DNA of 64,000 nucleotides from Sphingomonas natans (lineage in GTDB: Bacteria > Pseudomonadota > Alphaproteobacteria > Sphingomonadales > Sphingomonadaceae). This document shows, in pieces, positions 20,482 through 29,714 of the stretch. The DNA lies in NCBI RefSeq assembly GCF_030546695.1, contig NZ_JAUOTP010000001.1, positions 372,001 to 436,000 of the forward strand, written 5' to 3'. Made by a program: the position numbers and the translations under genes. Positions within the stretch are counted from its first letter, which is position 1. Each line of letters begins with the position of its first letter. Below the pieces are notes generated by a model. That model saw nothing but the letters and a program-made list of their open reading frames with translations. It was not told the DNA's origin and ran no database searches.

Positions 20482-21468
20482 ATGAAGCGGATGCGGTTTT
20501 GGATTCTCGGGGCGATGATCGCGACCGCCCCTCTGCCGCTTTTGGCGCAACGCTCCCTATCGCCGCAGGAGAAAGCGGTCGGAGCCGAGGCGAACCCGAA
20601 GTTGCTCGCACAATATGGCGGCGCGATGAGCGGCCCCGCGGCGGATTACGTAACTCGGATCGCAAGGCGGGTGGCCGTCCAGAGCGGGCTGTCGAACAGC
20701 GCTTCGGACTTCACGATCGCCTTGCTCGACTCTCCCGTCGAAAACGCCTTCGCCATCCCCGGCGGCTATGTGTACGTCACCCGCCAGTTGCTGGCGCTGA
20801 TGAACAGCGAGGGCGAGCTTGCTTCGGTCCTGGGCCACGAGATCGGCCATGTCGCCGCCCGCCATTCGGCCAAGCGCAGCAGCCGCTCGACGATCGGCTC
20901 GATCCTCGCTGCCGGCATCGGCGTCGCGACCGGCAGCAGCGCGCTCGGGCAGGCGGCGGGCTATGGCGCGCAGCTCTATACGTTGAGCTTCAGCCGCACG
21001 CAGGAATATGAAGCCGATGGTCTGGGCGTCCGCTACATCGCGGGTGCGGGCTACGATCCCTATGCCGCCTCGGCGATGCTCGACTCGCTGGACCGGGAGA
21101 CCCGGCTGCAATCCGCGATCTCGGGCAAGAGCGGCAGCAACGTCCCGGTCTTCGCGCGGACCCACCCCAACGGCCCCGACCGCGTCGCCCGCGCATCGCA
21201 GTTGGCGGCGTCGCTCGGCGCGCAGCCGAAGGCGGAAGGACAGGACACCGCCTTCCTCCGCTCGCTCGACGGCCTGCCTTACGACGACGCCAAGAGCGGC
21301 CACCGCGTCGCGATCGTTACCGCTTCGCCCAAGGACACGATCGCGAGCTTGAGCAGTCGGATGGTCTATCCCGATCACCGATCGGAGCGGTTCATGGTGC
21401 TCAACGGGCTAGCCGACGACGCCGTGATCCAGCCGGGCCGGCTCTACAAGATTATTGTCGGACGATGA
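20482..21468 (+). CDS. M48-family zinc metalloprotease, exported
   Basis: 328-residue periplasmic peptidase similar to the BepA/YfgC-Loi group. A signal peptide precedes ALLAQ (MKRMRFWILGAMIATAPLPLLAQ). The zinc site is HEIGH (His119 to His123), with the third ligand Glu in QEYEADGLGVRY. The C-terminal about 60 residues (VAIVTASPKDTIASLSSRM, ..RFMVLNGLADDAVIQPGRLYK) resemble a LysM-like module, suggesting peptidoglycan or envelope contact. The protein lacks the TPR repeats of full-length BepA. Start ATG 20482 follows GGGGAGCGG. It is divergent from ettA and likely works in outer-membrane protein quality control. Confidence 0.9.
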   Translation: MKRMRFWILGAMIATAPLPLLAQRSLSPQEKAVGAEANPKLLAQYGGAMSGPAADYVTRIARRVAVQSGLSNSASDFTIALLDSPVENAFAIPGGYVYVTRQLLALMNSEGELASVLGHEIGHVAARHSAKRSSRSTIGSILAAGIGVATGSSALGQAAGYGAQLYTLSFSRTQEYEADGLGVRYIAGAGYDPYAASAMLDSLDRETRLQSAISGKSGSNVPVFARTHPNGPDRVARASQLAASLGAQPKAEGQDTAFLRSLDGLPYDDAKSGHRVAIVTASPKDTIASLSSRMVYPDHRSERFMVLNGLADDAVIQPGRLYKIIVGR

Positions 21469-21527
21469 CGGGCAGCCTCCCGTTTGGCGAGCACCATATG
21501 GTCATGATCCGTCGCTAGGATGCGCGG

Positions 21528-22625
21528 ATGGCGCCGGTGTATCTGTACGTCCATGATCTGCGATCGAGCGGTGTCGTTCGCGATGCCATCACGATCGCCA
21601 CCCTTCTCGCCGCGGAGCGACCCACGATCCTCGTGACGGCCTATGCGGACGGATTGTGGCGTGACGGCATCGATCGACGCCCATTCGACATGGCCGTGCT
21701 TCGCGAACGGCAGGGCATGCTCCCACGCGTCGCCGCAATCGCCCCGCTTCGCCGCTGGCTGAGGCGCCAACCGCCCGGACTGCTCTTCTCGTTCGGCAAT
21801 CACGGCCACTCGACCGCCTATCTTGCGACCCGGGGGCTCGATCATATCCGCCGCGCGTACCGGATCAGCAACGAAATCGTCCGGCCGGACGGTCGTGGGA
21901 ACCGCCGTCGCACCTGGTGGATGCGGCGGCTGATAGCCGATGCGGCACGCATCGTGCTGGTAGGACAGGCCCTCGGCCGTCACGCCGTCTTCGCCGAAGC
22001 GCTGGAGAGCGGACGCGCGATGTGGGTGCCGAGCGGCGTCGAACGGACCGAAGCCATCGTATCGGCGCAGGCGCCCTGCCCCCATCCGTGGCTGGAGGAG
22101 GAAGTCCCGGTCGTGATCGCGGTGGGGCGGCTGAGACCGCAGAAAAATCTTGATGTCCTGATCGCCGCGGCAGGCCTCGCCCGGCGCGAACGCCGGTTGC
22201 GACTGATCCTGCTGGGCGGCGGCACCGTTGCGGAGCAGGTGCGCCTGATCGCGCTCGCAAGGGATACGGGTTTTCAACAAGATTTCCTGCTGGCCGGCGA
22301 GACCAGCAACGTGTTCGCCTGGCTGGTGCGCGCCGCGGTCTTCGCCCTGCCCTCGCGCTGGGAGGGGTCGTCGCTGGCGCTTCTGGAAGCAATGGCGGTC
22401 GGGACACCTGTAGTGGCCTCGCGCCTCGCGGGAGACGCGACGGACGTGCTCGCGGCCGGTCGATACGGGGCGCTGTTCGATGGCAGCGGGCCAGTCGATC
22501 TGGCAGCCCGCTTGCTGCACCAGCTGTCCGACGACCGGATCATGCCCGGCGAACGAGCGGCCGACTATGATCTCGCCGCGATCGCCGCCCGATACTCCGG
22601 CATCATCGCGGACATGTCGGCCTAA
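21528..22625 (+). CDS. GT4-type glycosyltransferase
   Basis: 365-residue GT-B fold glycosyltransferase. The C-terminal nucleotide-sugar domain has VIAVGRLRPQKNLDVLIAA and the acidic motif PSRWEGSSLALLEAMAVGTPVVAS typical of family 4. The N-terminal acceptor domain (YLYVHDLRSSGVVRDAITIA) suggests lipid- or polysaccharide-linked sugar transfer. There are no membrane segments. Substrate and linkage cannot be read from the sequence. It is not in a polysaccharide operon: the neighbours are an M48 protease and, tail to tail, sdhA, 37 nt away. It occupies the place where sdhB would be expected in a complete sdh cluster. Confidence 0.9.
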   Translation: MAPVYLYVHDLRSSGVVRDAITIATLLAAERPTILVTAYADGLWRDGIDRRPFDMAVLRERQGMLPRVAAIAPLRRWLRRQPPGLLFSFGNHGHSTAYLATRGLDHIRRAYRISNEIVRPDGRGNRRRTWWMRRLIADAARIVLVGQALGRHAVFAEALESGRAMWVPSGVERTEAIVSAQAPCPHPWLEEEVPVVIAVGRLRPQKNLDVLIAAAGLARRERRLRLILLGGGTVAEQVRLIALARDTGFQQDFLLAGETSNVFAWLVRAAVFALPSRWEGSSLALLEAMAVGTPVVASRLAGDATDVLAAGRYGALFDGSGPVDLAARLLHQLSDDRIMPGERAADYDLAAIAARYSGIIADMSA

Positions 22626-22662
22626 TCCGCGCCTGTTCCCAATCGCACTTCAAAGCCCGCGC

Positions 22663-24447
22663 TCAGTAAACGCGCGCCTTCGGCTTGATATACTCGGCCT
22701 CGTCGGTGAGCGTATAATCGTGGACCGGGCGGTAATCGAGCGTGACCTGGCCTTTTTCGAACCACGAGATGGTGTGCTTCATCCAATTCTCGTCGTCGCG
22801 ATTGGGATAATCCTCGTGCATGTGTGCGCCGCGGCTTTCCTTGCGGTTCGCCGCCGCGTGCATCGTCACGACGGCCTGGGGCAACATGTTGTCCAGCTCC
22901 AGCGTCTCGATCAGATCGGTATTCCAGATCAGCGAGCGATCCTTGATGCCGACATCCTGCAGCGTCGAGAAGACGACGTCGATCAGCTCCTGCCCTTCGC
23001 GGAGCAGCGCGCTGTCGCGGAACACGGCGCAATGCTTCTGCATCGTGTGCTGCATCTTGAGGCGAATCTCGGCGGTCGGCGTGGAGCCGCTCGCGTTGCG
23101 ATAATGATCGAGCCGGGCGAGCGCCTTGTCGTCGGCTTCGGTCACGATCTTGCCGTGCTTGCTGTTCGGCTGGACCAGCTCGGCGATGCGGAAACCGGTC
23201 GCGCGGCCGAACACGACGAGATCGATCAGCGAATTGGAGCCCAGGCGGTTCGCACCGTGGACCGAGACGCACGCCGCCTCGCCCACCGCGAACAGGCCGG
23301 GGACGACCGCGTCCGGATTGCCGTCCTTCAGCGTGACGACCTCGCCATGATAGTTACACGGCACGCCGCCCATATTGTAATGGACGGTCGGCGTGACGGG
23401 CAGAGGCTGGCGCGTCAGGTCGACGCCGGCGAAGATCTTGCCCGTCTCGGTGATGCCGGGCAGGCGCTCGGCCAGCACCTTCGGATCGATATGATCGAGG
23501 TGCAGGTAGATATAGTCGCCATTCTTGCCGACGCCGCGCCCTTCGCGCATCTCCATCGCCATCGAACGCGACACGACGTCGCGCGACGCAAGATCCTTCG
23601 CGGACGGCGCATAGCGCTCCATGAAGCGCTCGCCCTCGGCATTGGTCAGGTAACCGCCCTCGCCGCGCGCGCCTTCGGTGATGAGCACGCCCGCGCCGTA
23701 GATGCCGGTCGGGTGGAACTGGACGAACTCCATGTCCTGCAGCGGCAGGCCCGCACGCAGGACCATCCCGCCGCCGTCGCCGGTGCAGGTGTGCGCCGAG
23801 GTCGCCGAGAAATAGGTGCGGCCCGAGCCGCCCGTCGCCAGGACGACCGCATGCGCGCGGAAGCGGTGGATGCTGCCATCCTCCATGCAGAGCGCGAGCA
23901 CGCCCTTGCACACGCCATCTTCCATGATGAGATCGAGCGCGAAATATTCGACGAAGAAGTCCGCGTCATATTTCAGGCTCTGCTGATAGAGCGCGTGAAG
24001 CATGGCGTGGCCGGTGCGGTCGGCCGCGGCGCAGGTCCGCTGCACGGGCGGGCCCGCGCCCATATTCTGCATGTGGCCACCGAAGGGGCGCTGGTAGATC
24101 GTGCCATTCTCGTTGCGGCTGAACGGAACGCCGGCATGTTCCAGTTCGATCACCGCGGCAGGCGCCTCGCGCACCATATATTCGATCGCGTCCTGGTCGC
24201 CGAGCCAGTCCGATCCCTTGACGGTATCGTACATGTGCCACGTCCAGTGATCGGGCGTGTTGTTGCCTAAGGATGCGGCGATGCCGCCCTGCGCCGCTAC
24301 GGTGTGCGAGCGCGTCGGGAACACCTTGGTGATGCAGGCCGTCTTGAGGCCCTTCTCCGCGCAGCCCATCGTCGCGCGCAGGCCCGATCCGCCGGCGCCC
24401 ACAACGACCGCATCATAGACATGGTCGATGATCTGATAGGCGGACAT
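22663..24447 (-). CDS. sdhA: Succinate dehydrogenase flavoprotein subunit
   Basis: 594-residue FAD-containing catalytic subunit of complex II, oxidising succinate to fumarate. N-terminal dinucleotide fold [11 protein letters not shown]; covalent FAD His in [16 protein letters not shown]; substrate-binding and catalytic residues in [16 protein letters not shown] and [13 protein letters not shown]. Length and ends match the family, ending with the [18 protein letters not shown] tail. Its start overlaps the sdhD stop (TGATG). No iron-sulfur subunit gene follows; the next gene is on the opposite strand. Confidence 0.98.
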   Translation of the reverse strand: MSAYQIIDHVYDAVVVGAGGSGLRATMGCAEKGLKTACITKVFPTRSHTVAAQGGIAASLGNNTPDHWTWHMYDTVKGSDWLGDQDAIEYMVREAPAAVIELEHAGVPFSRNENGTIYQRPFGGHMQNMGAGPPVQRTCAAADRTGHAMLHALYQQSLKYDADFFVEYFALDLIMEDGVCKGVLALCMEDGSIHRFRAHAVVLATGGSGRTYFSATSAHTCTGDGGGMVLRAGLPLQDMEFVQFHPTGIYGAGVLITEGARGEGGYLTNAEGERFMERYAPSAKDLASRDVVSRSMAMEMREGRGVGKNGDYIYLHLDHIDPKVLAERLPGITETGKIFAGVDLTRQPLPVTPTVHYNMGGVPCNYHGEVVTLKDGNPDAVVPGLFAVGEAACVSVHGANRLGSNSLIDLVVFGRATGFRIAELVQPNSKHGKIVTEADDKALARLDHYRNASGSTPTAEIRLKMQHTMQKHCAVFRDSALLREGQELIDVVFSTLQDVGIKDRSLIWNTDLIETLELDNMLPQAVVTMHAAANRKESRGAHMHEDYPNRDDENWMKHTISWFEKGQVTLDYRPVHDYTLTDEAEYIKPKARVY

Positions 24448-24833
24448 CAGGCAGCAGCTCCGGTGAAGGCGATCTTGAGGATGGCGAAGATGGCGAGCGC
24501 GGCGCCGCCGATCGCGTAGAAATTGAGCGCGACGATCGCGACGACGCGGCTGAAATCATGCTGGTAGTCCTCGATCACGACCTGCAGCCCGAGCCGCAGA
24601 TGATAGAAGACCGAGATGGTCGCGAGGATCAGGGCGACGCTCGTGAAGGGGCTGGAAAGCCACAGCATCAGCGCGCGATAGTCGTAAAGCGGCAGGCGCA
24701 GCAGCGAGACGATGAGCCAGACCAACAGCAGCAGGTTGGAGCCGGCGGTCAGCCGCTGGCGCCACCAATGCTGCGAGCCATGCTTGGCCGAACCGAGACC
24801 GCGGACGCGGCCGATACCCGTACCCGTGCCCAT
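24447..24833 (-). CDS. sdhD: Succinate dehydrogenase membrane anchor subunit SdhD
   Basis: 128-residue hydrophobic anchor with three transmembrane helices (about residues 30-48, 60-80 and 98-122). The sequence [23 protein letters not shown] contains the conserved His and the E-D-Y of the quinone/haem site. The start ATG 24833 overlaps the sdhC stop, so the two anchors are translationally coupled, as required for a 1:1 complex. A longer frame running upstream to 25115 is not real, as it lies within sdhC. Confidence 0.95.
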   Translation of the reverse strand: MGTGTGIGRVRGLGSAKHGSQHWWRQRLTAGSNLLLLVWLIVSLLRLPLYDYRALMLWLSSPFTSVALILATISVFYHLRLGLQVVIEDYQHDFSRVVAIVALNFYAIGGAALAIFAILKIAFTGAAA

Positions 24834-25249
24834 CAGTGCCCCCGCATCAGGATTGCGCCCCAGACCAGCACGGTCAGGGTCGTGGAGACGACGAGCGTGG
24901 CGACCGCGCCCATCTTGTTGATCTTCAGCTCGTAGCCCGCGCCCGTATCGAGCAGCAGATGGCGGATGCCCGTGCTCATATGCTGGAAGAAGGACCAGGT
25001 CAGGCCGAACAGGACGAGGCCCGGGATCAGGTTCAGCCGGCCCGTCGCGTCGGACGTCATCAGATCGATGAAGCGCGCATAGGATGCCTCGCCGCCGGCC
25101 AGCGCCGTCAGCCACCAGATGAAGAGGATGCCGCCGCCGAGCGCCAGCGCGGTGCCCGTCGCGCGGTGCAGGATCGAGACCAGCATATGCGGTCCCCAGC
25201 GCCAGATCGTGAGATGCGGCGACAATGGCCGTGCCGGATTTCGCGCCAT
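24833..25249 (-). CDS. sdhC: Succinate dehydrogenase cytochrome b556 subunit SdhC
   Basis: 138-residue anchor subunit with N-terminal NPARPLSPHLTIWRWGP, a family signature, and the haem-axial-ligand motif SILHRATGTALALGG. Three membrane helices follow. The start ATG 25249 is preceded by AGGAGG, a perfect ribosome site, marking it as the first gene of sdhC-sdhD-sdhA. The divergent chemoreceptor gene starts at 25398, leaving about 150 nt for both promoters. Confidence 0.96.
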   Translation of the reverse strand: MARNPARPLSPHLTIWRWGPHMLVSILHRATGTALALGGGILFIWWLTALAGGEASYARFIDLMTSDATGRLNLIPGLVLFGLTWSFFQHMSTGIRHLLLDTGAGYELKINKMGAVATLVVSTTLTVLVWGAILMRGH

Positions 25250-25397
25250 CGTTCCTCCTGCTGGCTCCTGGCGGAAGCCTTTAGAGCAAAGAGAGCGGAC
25301 TGCAACGGTCGCGCTCGCAGCTGCGGAAAAGCCATAACTCCACGTTTACCATTGCCGGCCTAGAGGGGGGCAAGACAAGACCGCAGAGGTTTCCAAG

Positions 25398-26789
25398 ATG
25401 GACATGAGCCAGCATCCCCAAACGCCATCAGGCGGACTCCGTCCTGAGGAGTATGACCTGCGCTACACCATCTATGGTGACAACGGGCGGTTCGGCGCCG
25501 ATCTGGCAGCGATATGGTCGCGCGCGGCGACGGTGCTGCGCGAGGCCGTTTATGGCGAAATGACCGCGATCCACGAGCAGATGGGCTTGACCGAAACGGG
25601 GCGCCAGTTGATCGACGAAGCGACGCGTGCCAGCTCGGGCTCATTGGGCGTGGATCTGAAGCGCGGCGCCGATCGCGCGGTGCTCGATCTGTTCACCCGC
25701 CCCATGAATGCGGACTGGTTCCGATTTGCCGGCTCGATCGGCGACAGCGATCTGGCGCAGCGTATTCCCATCCCGATCTGCACCAGCATTCTCCACCGCC
25801 TGATCTCGGCGGGCTGCAGCCAGATCAGCACCGCATTCGCGGAGGATCCGGCTTTCGTCCGTCTCGCCACCGATCGCCTGATCCTGATCCTCGCGATCAA
25901 GCTCGATCTGCTCTCGGCGCGCCTCAACCGGGCCGCGATCGACGAGGAGCAGGCGCTGCGGCGGGGCGAAGGCGCCGCATTCCGCGAATCGGTGGGCGTG
26001 CTGCTCAACGAGGCGCTGACCGAATCGAAGGATCTTCGCCGCCGCACCGCAGACGCCTCCGGCTCTGCCCGCGGCATGCTGGGCAAGACCTCGGAAGTGG
26101 CGGCCGCCGCCGAACAGTCCGCGATCGCGATGCGCGAAGCCGCGCAGACCGCCGCCGGGCTGATCCGCGCGATCGAGGATGCGCGCAACGAGGTGGAGGT
26201 CGCCGCCGGCGTCGCCACGCGCGCGGGCAACGAATCGAAGCGGGCGGTCGAGGTCAGCACCGCATTGTCCGAACATGCGCATGCGATCGAATCGATCCTG
26301 AGCCTGATCCGCGACATTGCCGGCCAGACCAACCTGCTCGCGCTCAACGCGACGATCGAGGCCGCGCGCGCCGGCGATGCCGGACGTGGCTTCGCGGTCG
26401 TCGCTCAGGAAGTGAAGAGCCTAGCCAACCAGACCGCCCGCGCGACCGACGATATCGCCGCCAAGATCGGTGCGATCCAGGTCGCGACGCGCCAGACGGT
26501 GGAAGCCAATGGCTCGATTCGGGCGACGATCGGCGACGTCCAGAATTCGGCGGAGCGAATCCGCATGGCGATGGAGACGCAGGCGCAGACGGTGACGATG
26601 ATCACCGCCGCGGTCGACGAGACCGCGCTCGCCGCCGATGCGATGTCCGGCACGATCGCCGCGATCCGTTCGGGCACCGAAAATCTCGCGGGGACGATCG
26701 ACAGCCTCGACACCGGCTTCCGCGACGTCGACGGCAAGCTCGTCACGCTGGAAACCGACGCGATCGAGTTCATCGCCCGCCTGGGGTGA
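25398..26789 (+). CDS. Soluble methyl-accepting chemotaxis protein with N-terminal globin-like sensor
   Basis: 463-residue chemoreceptor with no transmembrane segment. Residues about 1-190 form an all-helical sensor region compatible with a protoglobin (globin-coupled sensor) fold, with a candidate haem-ligand His in [12 protein letters not shown]; this assignment is tentative. The signalling domain is a long coiled coil with the conserved hairpin tip [20 protein letters not shown] and [20 protein letters not shown]. It would couple to CheW/CheA, none of which is in the window. If it is a globin sensor it would direct aerotaxis or another haem-gas response. Confidence 0.88.
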   Translation: MDMSQHPQTPSGGLRPEEYDLRYTIYGDNGRFGADLAAIWSRAATVLREAVYGEMTAIHEQMGLTETGRQLIDEATRASSGSLGVDLKRGADRAVLDLFTRPMNADWFRFAGSIGDSDLAQRIPIPICTSILHRLISAGCSQISTAFAEDPAFVRLATDRLILILAIKLDLLSARLNRAAIDEEQALRRGEGAAFRESVGVLLNEALTESKDLRRRTADASGSARGMLGKTSEVAAAAEQSAIAMREAAQTAAGLIRAIEDARNEVEVAAGVATRAGNESKRAVEVSTALSEHAHAIESILSLIRDIAGQTNLLALNATIEAARAGDAGRGFAVVAQEVKSLANQTARATDDIAAKIGAIQVATRQTVEANGSIRATIGDVQNSAERIRMAMETQAQTVTMITAAVDETALAADAMSGTIAAIRSGTENLAGTIDSLDTGFRDVDGKLVTLETDAIEFIARLG

Positions 26790-26831
26790 CGGATACTGGC
26801 GCCGCGCCCGGCACAGGCTTATGCGCGCGCC

Positions 26832-27542
26832 ATGTCCGAACACCCTCATATCCTCGTCACCGGCAGTAGCCGGGGCATCGGCGCATCGATCCTGACGGCG
26901 CTGGCCGGCGCCCGCGCGATCGGGCATGGCACAACGGCCGCGGCCGATCGGCTCGCCGCCGATCTCGCGCAGCCCGGCGCCGCGGCGCGTCTGTGGGCTG
27001 AGGCGCTCGATCGCCTCGACGGCCGGATCGACGTCCTCGTCAACAATGCCGGCATCTTCGAAGCGACACCGCTCGACTGCGACGACGCCGAATGGCTCGC
27101 CGGCTGGGAGCGGACGATGCGCGTCAACCTCACCGCCTCTGCCGAGCTGTGCCGTCTCGCCGTCCGCCATTGGCAGCAGCGCGGCACGAGCGGGCGGATC
27201 GTCAACATCGCCAGCCGTGCCGCCTATCGCGGCGACAGCCCCGCCCACTGGCATTATGCCGCGTCCAAGGCCGGCATGGTCGCGATGACCAAGACGATCG
27301 CCCGGGGCTATGCGCGCGAAGGGATCCTCGCCTTCGCGGTCTGCCCCGGCTTCACGATGACCGGCATGGCGGAGGATTATCTCGCCAGCCGCGGCGGCGA
27401 CACGCTGCTCGCCGACATCCCGCTCGGTCGCGTCGCCGATCCGGCCGAGGTGGCCGAGGCGGTGCGGTTCCTCGCGCTCGATGCGCCGCCCTCGATGACC
27501 GGCGCGGTCCTCGACATCAACGGAGCCAGCTATGTCCGCTGA
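26832..27542 (+). CDS. Short-chain dehydrogenase/reductase
   Basis: 236-residue classical SDR. The NAD(P) motif VTGSSRGIGASI is at residues 9-20, LVNNAGIF marks the cofactor-stabilising segment, and the catalytic triad uses Ser in NIASRAAYRGDS and the Tyr-Lys pair in YAASKAGMVAMTK. The end ..GAVLDINGASYVR is typical of FabG-like members. Substrate is unknown. Its last 11 nt overlap the start of prmA, so the two are co-translated. Confidence 0.9.
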   Translation: MSEHPHILVTGSSRGIGASILTALAGARAIGHGTTAAADRLAADLAQPGAAARLWAEALDRLDGRIDVLVNNAGIFEATPLDCDDAEWLAGWERTMRVNLTASAELCRLAVRHWQQRGTSGRIVNIASRAAYRGDSPAHWHYAASKAGMVAMTKTIARGYAREGILAFAVCPGFTMTGMAEDYLASRGGDTLLADIPLGRVADPAEVAEAVRFLALDAPPSMTGAVLDINGASYVR

Positions 27543-28446
27543 GTGGCAGGTGCAGTCGGCCGAAAGCTGGAAGATCACCCTGCCCTGCTCGCGCGCGCAG
27601 GCCGAGGCGCTGATCGAGGACGTGCCCGCGCTCGCTGCCTTCGATCCGCCGCCGACCGTGATGACGAGCGAGCCCGATCCGGCCGCGCCCGATGCCTGGC
27701 TGATCGACGTCTATGTCGAGGGCGTGCCCACACCCGAGCTGATCGAGGCGATCGGCAGCCTCGCCCCCGATAGAGGCCCGCCCGAGATCGTCCGGATCGA
27801 GGACGAGGACTGGGTCACGCGCAGCCAGGCGTTCTTGGTCCCGATCCGCGCCGGCCGCTTCCACGTCTTCACCGGCGCGCATGCCGGCGAGAGCCCGGCG
27901 GGGACGATCCCCTTCCTGATCGAGGCCGGTCGCGCCTTCGGCACCGGGCATCACGAGACGACGACCGGCTGCCTCGAGATGCTCGATCAGCTCGCGACCG
28001 CCGGCCACCGCTTCGCCAATATCGCCGACATCGGCACGGGCACCGGGCTGCTCGCCTTCGCCGCACGCGCCTTGTGGCCCGAGGCGCCCATCCTCGCGGC
28101 CGACATCGATCCGATCGCGATCGACGTGACCCGCGCGAACATGGCCGAAAATGCGATTCCCGCCGATGCAATCGCGCTCTTCACCTGCCCCGGAGTGGAT
28201 CATCCGGAGATTGCCCGGACCGGCCCTTTCGATCTATTGATCGCGAATATCCTGGCCGGCCCGCTGATCGAACTCGCGCCGAGTTTTGCGGACCGGATCG
28301 GCCCGGGTGGGAGAGTGATGCTGGCCGGCCTGCTCGCCGATCAGGAGGATGCGGTCGTCGCGGCGTTCGCCGCGCGGGGCTTCCGTCTCTCCGAACGGCT
28401 CCAGCGCGGCGACTGGCCGACCTTGGTGCTCGTTCAGCGGCCGTAA
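27532..28446 (+). CDS. prmA: Ribosomal protein L11 methyltransferase PrmA
   Basis: 304-residue SAM-dependent methyltransferase that trimethylates ribosomal protein L11. The N-terminal substrate-recognition domain (about residues 1-100) is followed by the Rossmann methyltransferase domain with the SAM motif NIADIGTGTGLLAFAA, the acidic motif AADIDPIA and the catalytic loop LLIANILAGPLIELAP. The FGTGHHETT motif upstream of the SAM loop is specific to PrmA. The start ATG is 11 nt inside the SDR gene with GGAG upstream. Confidence 0.95.
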   Translation: MSAEWQVQSAESWKITLPCSRAQAEALIEDVPALAAFDPPPTVMTSEPDPAAPDAWLIDVYVEGVPTPELIEAIGSLAPDRGPPEIVRIEDEDWVTRSQAFLVPIRAGRFHVFTGAHAGESPAGTIPFLIEAGRAFGTGHHETTTGCLEMLDQLATAGHRFANIADIGTGTGLLAFAARALWPEAPILAADIDPIAIDVTRANMAENAIPADAIALFTCPGVDHPEIARTGPFDLLIANILAGPLIELAPSFADRIGPGGRVMLAGLLADQEDAVVAAFAARGFRLSERLQRGDWPTLVLVQRP

Positions 28447-28453
28447 AGAGTGC

Positions 28454-28482
28454 TTGCGACAAGTGATGTATTGAAGTAACAC
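28454..28482 (+). promoter_or_regulatory. Sigma70-like promoter of the RND efflux genes
   Basis: TTGCGA at 28454-28459 and TAACAC at 28477-28482 are separated by 17 nt, within the 80-nt gap between prmA and the RND adaptor gene. The match to -35/-10 consensus is moderate; alphaproteobacterial promoters are often weak matches, so this is a candidate only. Confidence 0.4.
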
Positions 28483-28526
28483 ACTGGTGCGCCTCAGGGG
28501 GGTCTTGGGCGCGGGGATGGAAGCAG

Positions 28527-29693
28527 ATGAACATGCAATCGGGCATCGGCGGCGATCGTGCCGACTATGAGGTTCTGGATCCGGCGCGCTCGCGTCGCAA
28601 GCTGATCATCGCGCTGGTCGCCGCGCTCGCGGTCGTCGCGCTGATCGGCCTTGTGATGTTCCGCAACGCCCAGAAGAAGACCGGCCCGGCCGAGGCGACG
28701 CTCCAGCGCGTTACCGTCACGATCCCCGGTCACAGCCAGATTGCGGGCAGCGTCACTGCCGCCGGCACGATCTCCGCGCGCCACGACATGCCTGTCGGCA
28801 TCGTCGGCGAAGGCGGCATGGTCACGCAGGTGCTCGTCTATCCGGGCGACTGGGTGAAGAGCGGTCAGCCGCTCGCGATCGTCGAGCGCTCGGTGCAGAC
28901 GCAGCAGGCCGCGAGCCTCGCCGCCGGCGTCGCCGCCGCCCGCGCCGACGCCGCGCTCGCCCAGAGCAATCTCGATCGCGCCAAGGCGCTGGTCGGCAAC
29001 GGCTTCATCTCGAAAGCAGATATCGATACGCGCACCGCCGCGCGCGATCAGGCCAATGCCCGCGTCAACGTCGCGCGCGCCCAGCTCGCCGAGCAGCAGG
29101 CGCGCAACGCCCGCTTGGTCATCCGCGCGCCGGCCGGCGGCCTCGTCCTCACCCGTACGGTCGAACCCGGCCAGATCGTCGGCCCCTCGGGCGGCGCGCT
29201 GTTCCGCATCGCCGACAAGGGCGAGATGGAGATGCTCGCGCGCGTCGCGGAGCAGGATCTGGCGCACATGCGGATCGGCACCGCCGCCAGCGTCACGCCG
29301 ATCGGCAGCGGCAAGACGCTGACCGGCAGGATCTGGCAGCTCTCGCCGATCATCGATCCCACCTCGCGCCAGGGCGTCGCCCGCGTCGCGCTGACCTACG
29401 ACACCGCACTGCGCCCCGGCGGCTTCGCCAATGCGAGCATCGCGACCGGCTTCGCGGACGTGCCGCAGCTGCCGGAATCGGCGGTGCTGAGCGATCAGAA
29501 GGGCAATTACGTGCTGATCGTGAACGCGCAGGGCGTTGTGGAACGTCGCGAGGTCACGGTCGGCGACGTCAGCGATGCCGGGGTCAGCATCGCGACCGGC
29601 CTCGAGGGGCGCGAGAAGGTCGTCGTCAACGCCGGCGCCTTCCTCTCGCCCGGCGAGAAGGTCCTTCCCGAAGTCGCCCGGCCGGCGCGCTAA
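28527..29693 (+). CDS. RND efflux periplasmic adaptor (membrane fusion protein)
   Basis: 388-residue inner-membrane-anchored adaptor linking an RND pump to an outer-membrane channel. A membrane anchor lies at about residues 24-46 (LIIALVAALAVVALIGLVMF). The lipoyl-like halves (VYPGDWVKSGQPLAIVERS and VIRAPAGGLVLTRTVEPGQIV) flank an alpha-helical hairpin rich in Ala/Arg/Gln, followed by beta-barrel and membrane-proximal domains. The gene is 21 nt upstream of the pump gene. A tolC-type outer-membrane gene is not adjacent. Substrate is unknown. Confidence 0.94.
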   Translation: MNMQSGIGGDRADYEVLDPARSRRKLIIALVAALAVVALIGLVMFRNAQKKTGPAEATLQRVTVTIPGHSQIAGSVTAAGTISARHDMPVGIVGEGGMVTQVLVYPGDWVKSGQPLAIVERSVQTQQAASLAAGVAAARADAALAQSNLDRAKALVGNGFISKADIDTRTAARDQANARVNVARAQLAEQQARNARLVIRAPAGGLVLTRTVEPGQIVGPSGGALFRIADKGEMEMLARVAEQDLAHMRIGTAASVTPIGSGKTLTGRIWQLSPIIDPTSRQGVARVALTYDTALRPGGFANASIATGFADVPQLPESAVLSDQKGNYVLIVNAQGVVERREVTVGDVSDAGVSIATGLEGREKVVVNAGAFLSPGEKVLPEVARPAR

Positions 29694-29714
29694 GCCTCCG
29701 AACGGAGACGCACG

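Noticed and set aside
22480-24270. Long plus-strand frame across sdhA
   Set aside because: sdhA on the minus strand is unambiguous; the opposite frame has no recognisable domain.
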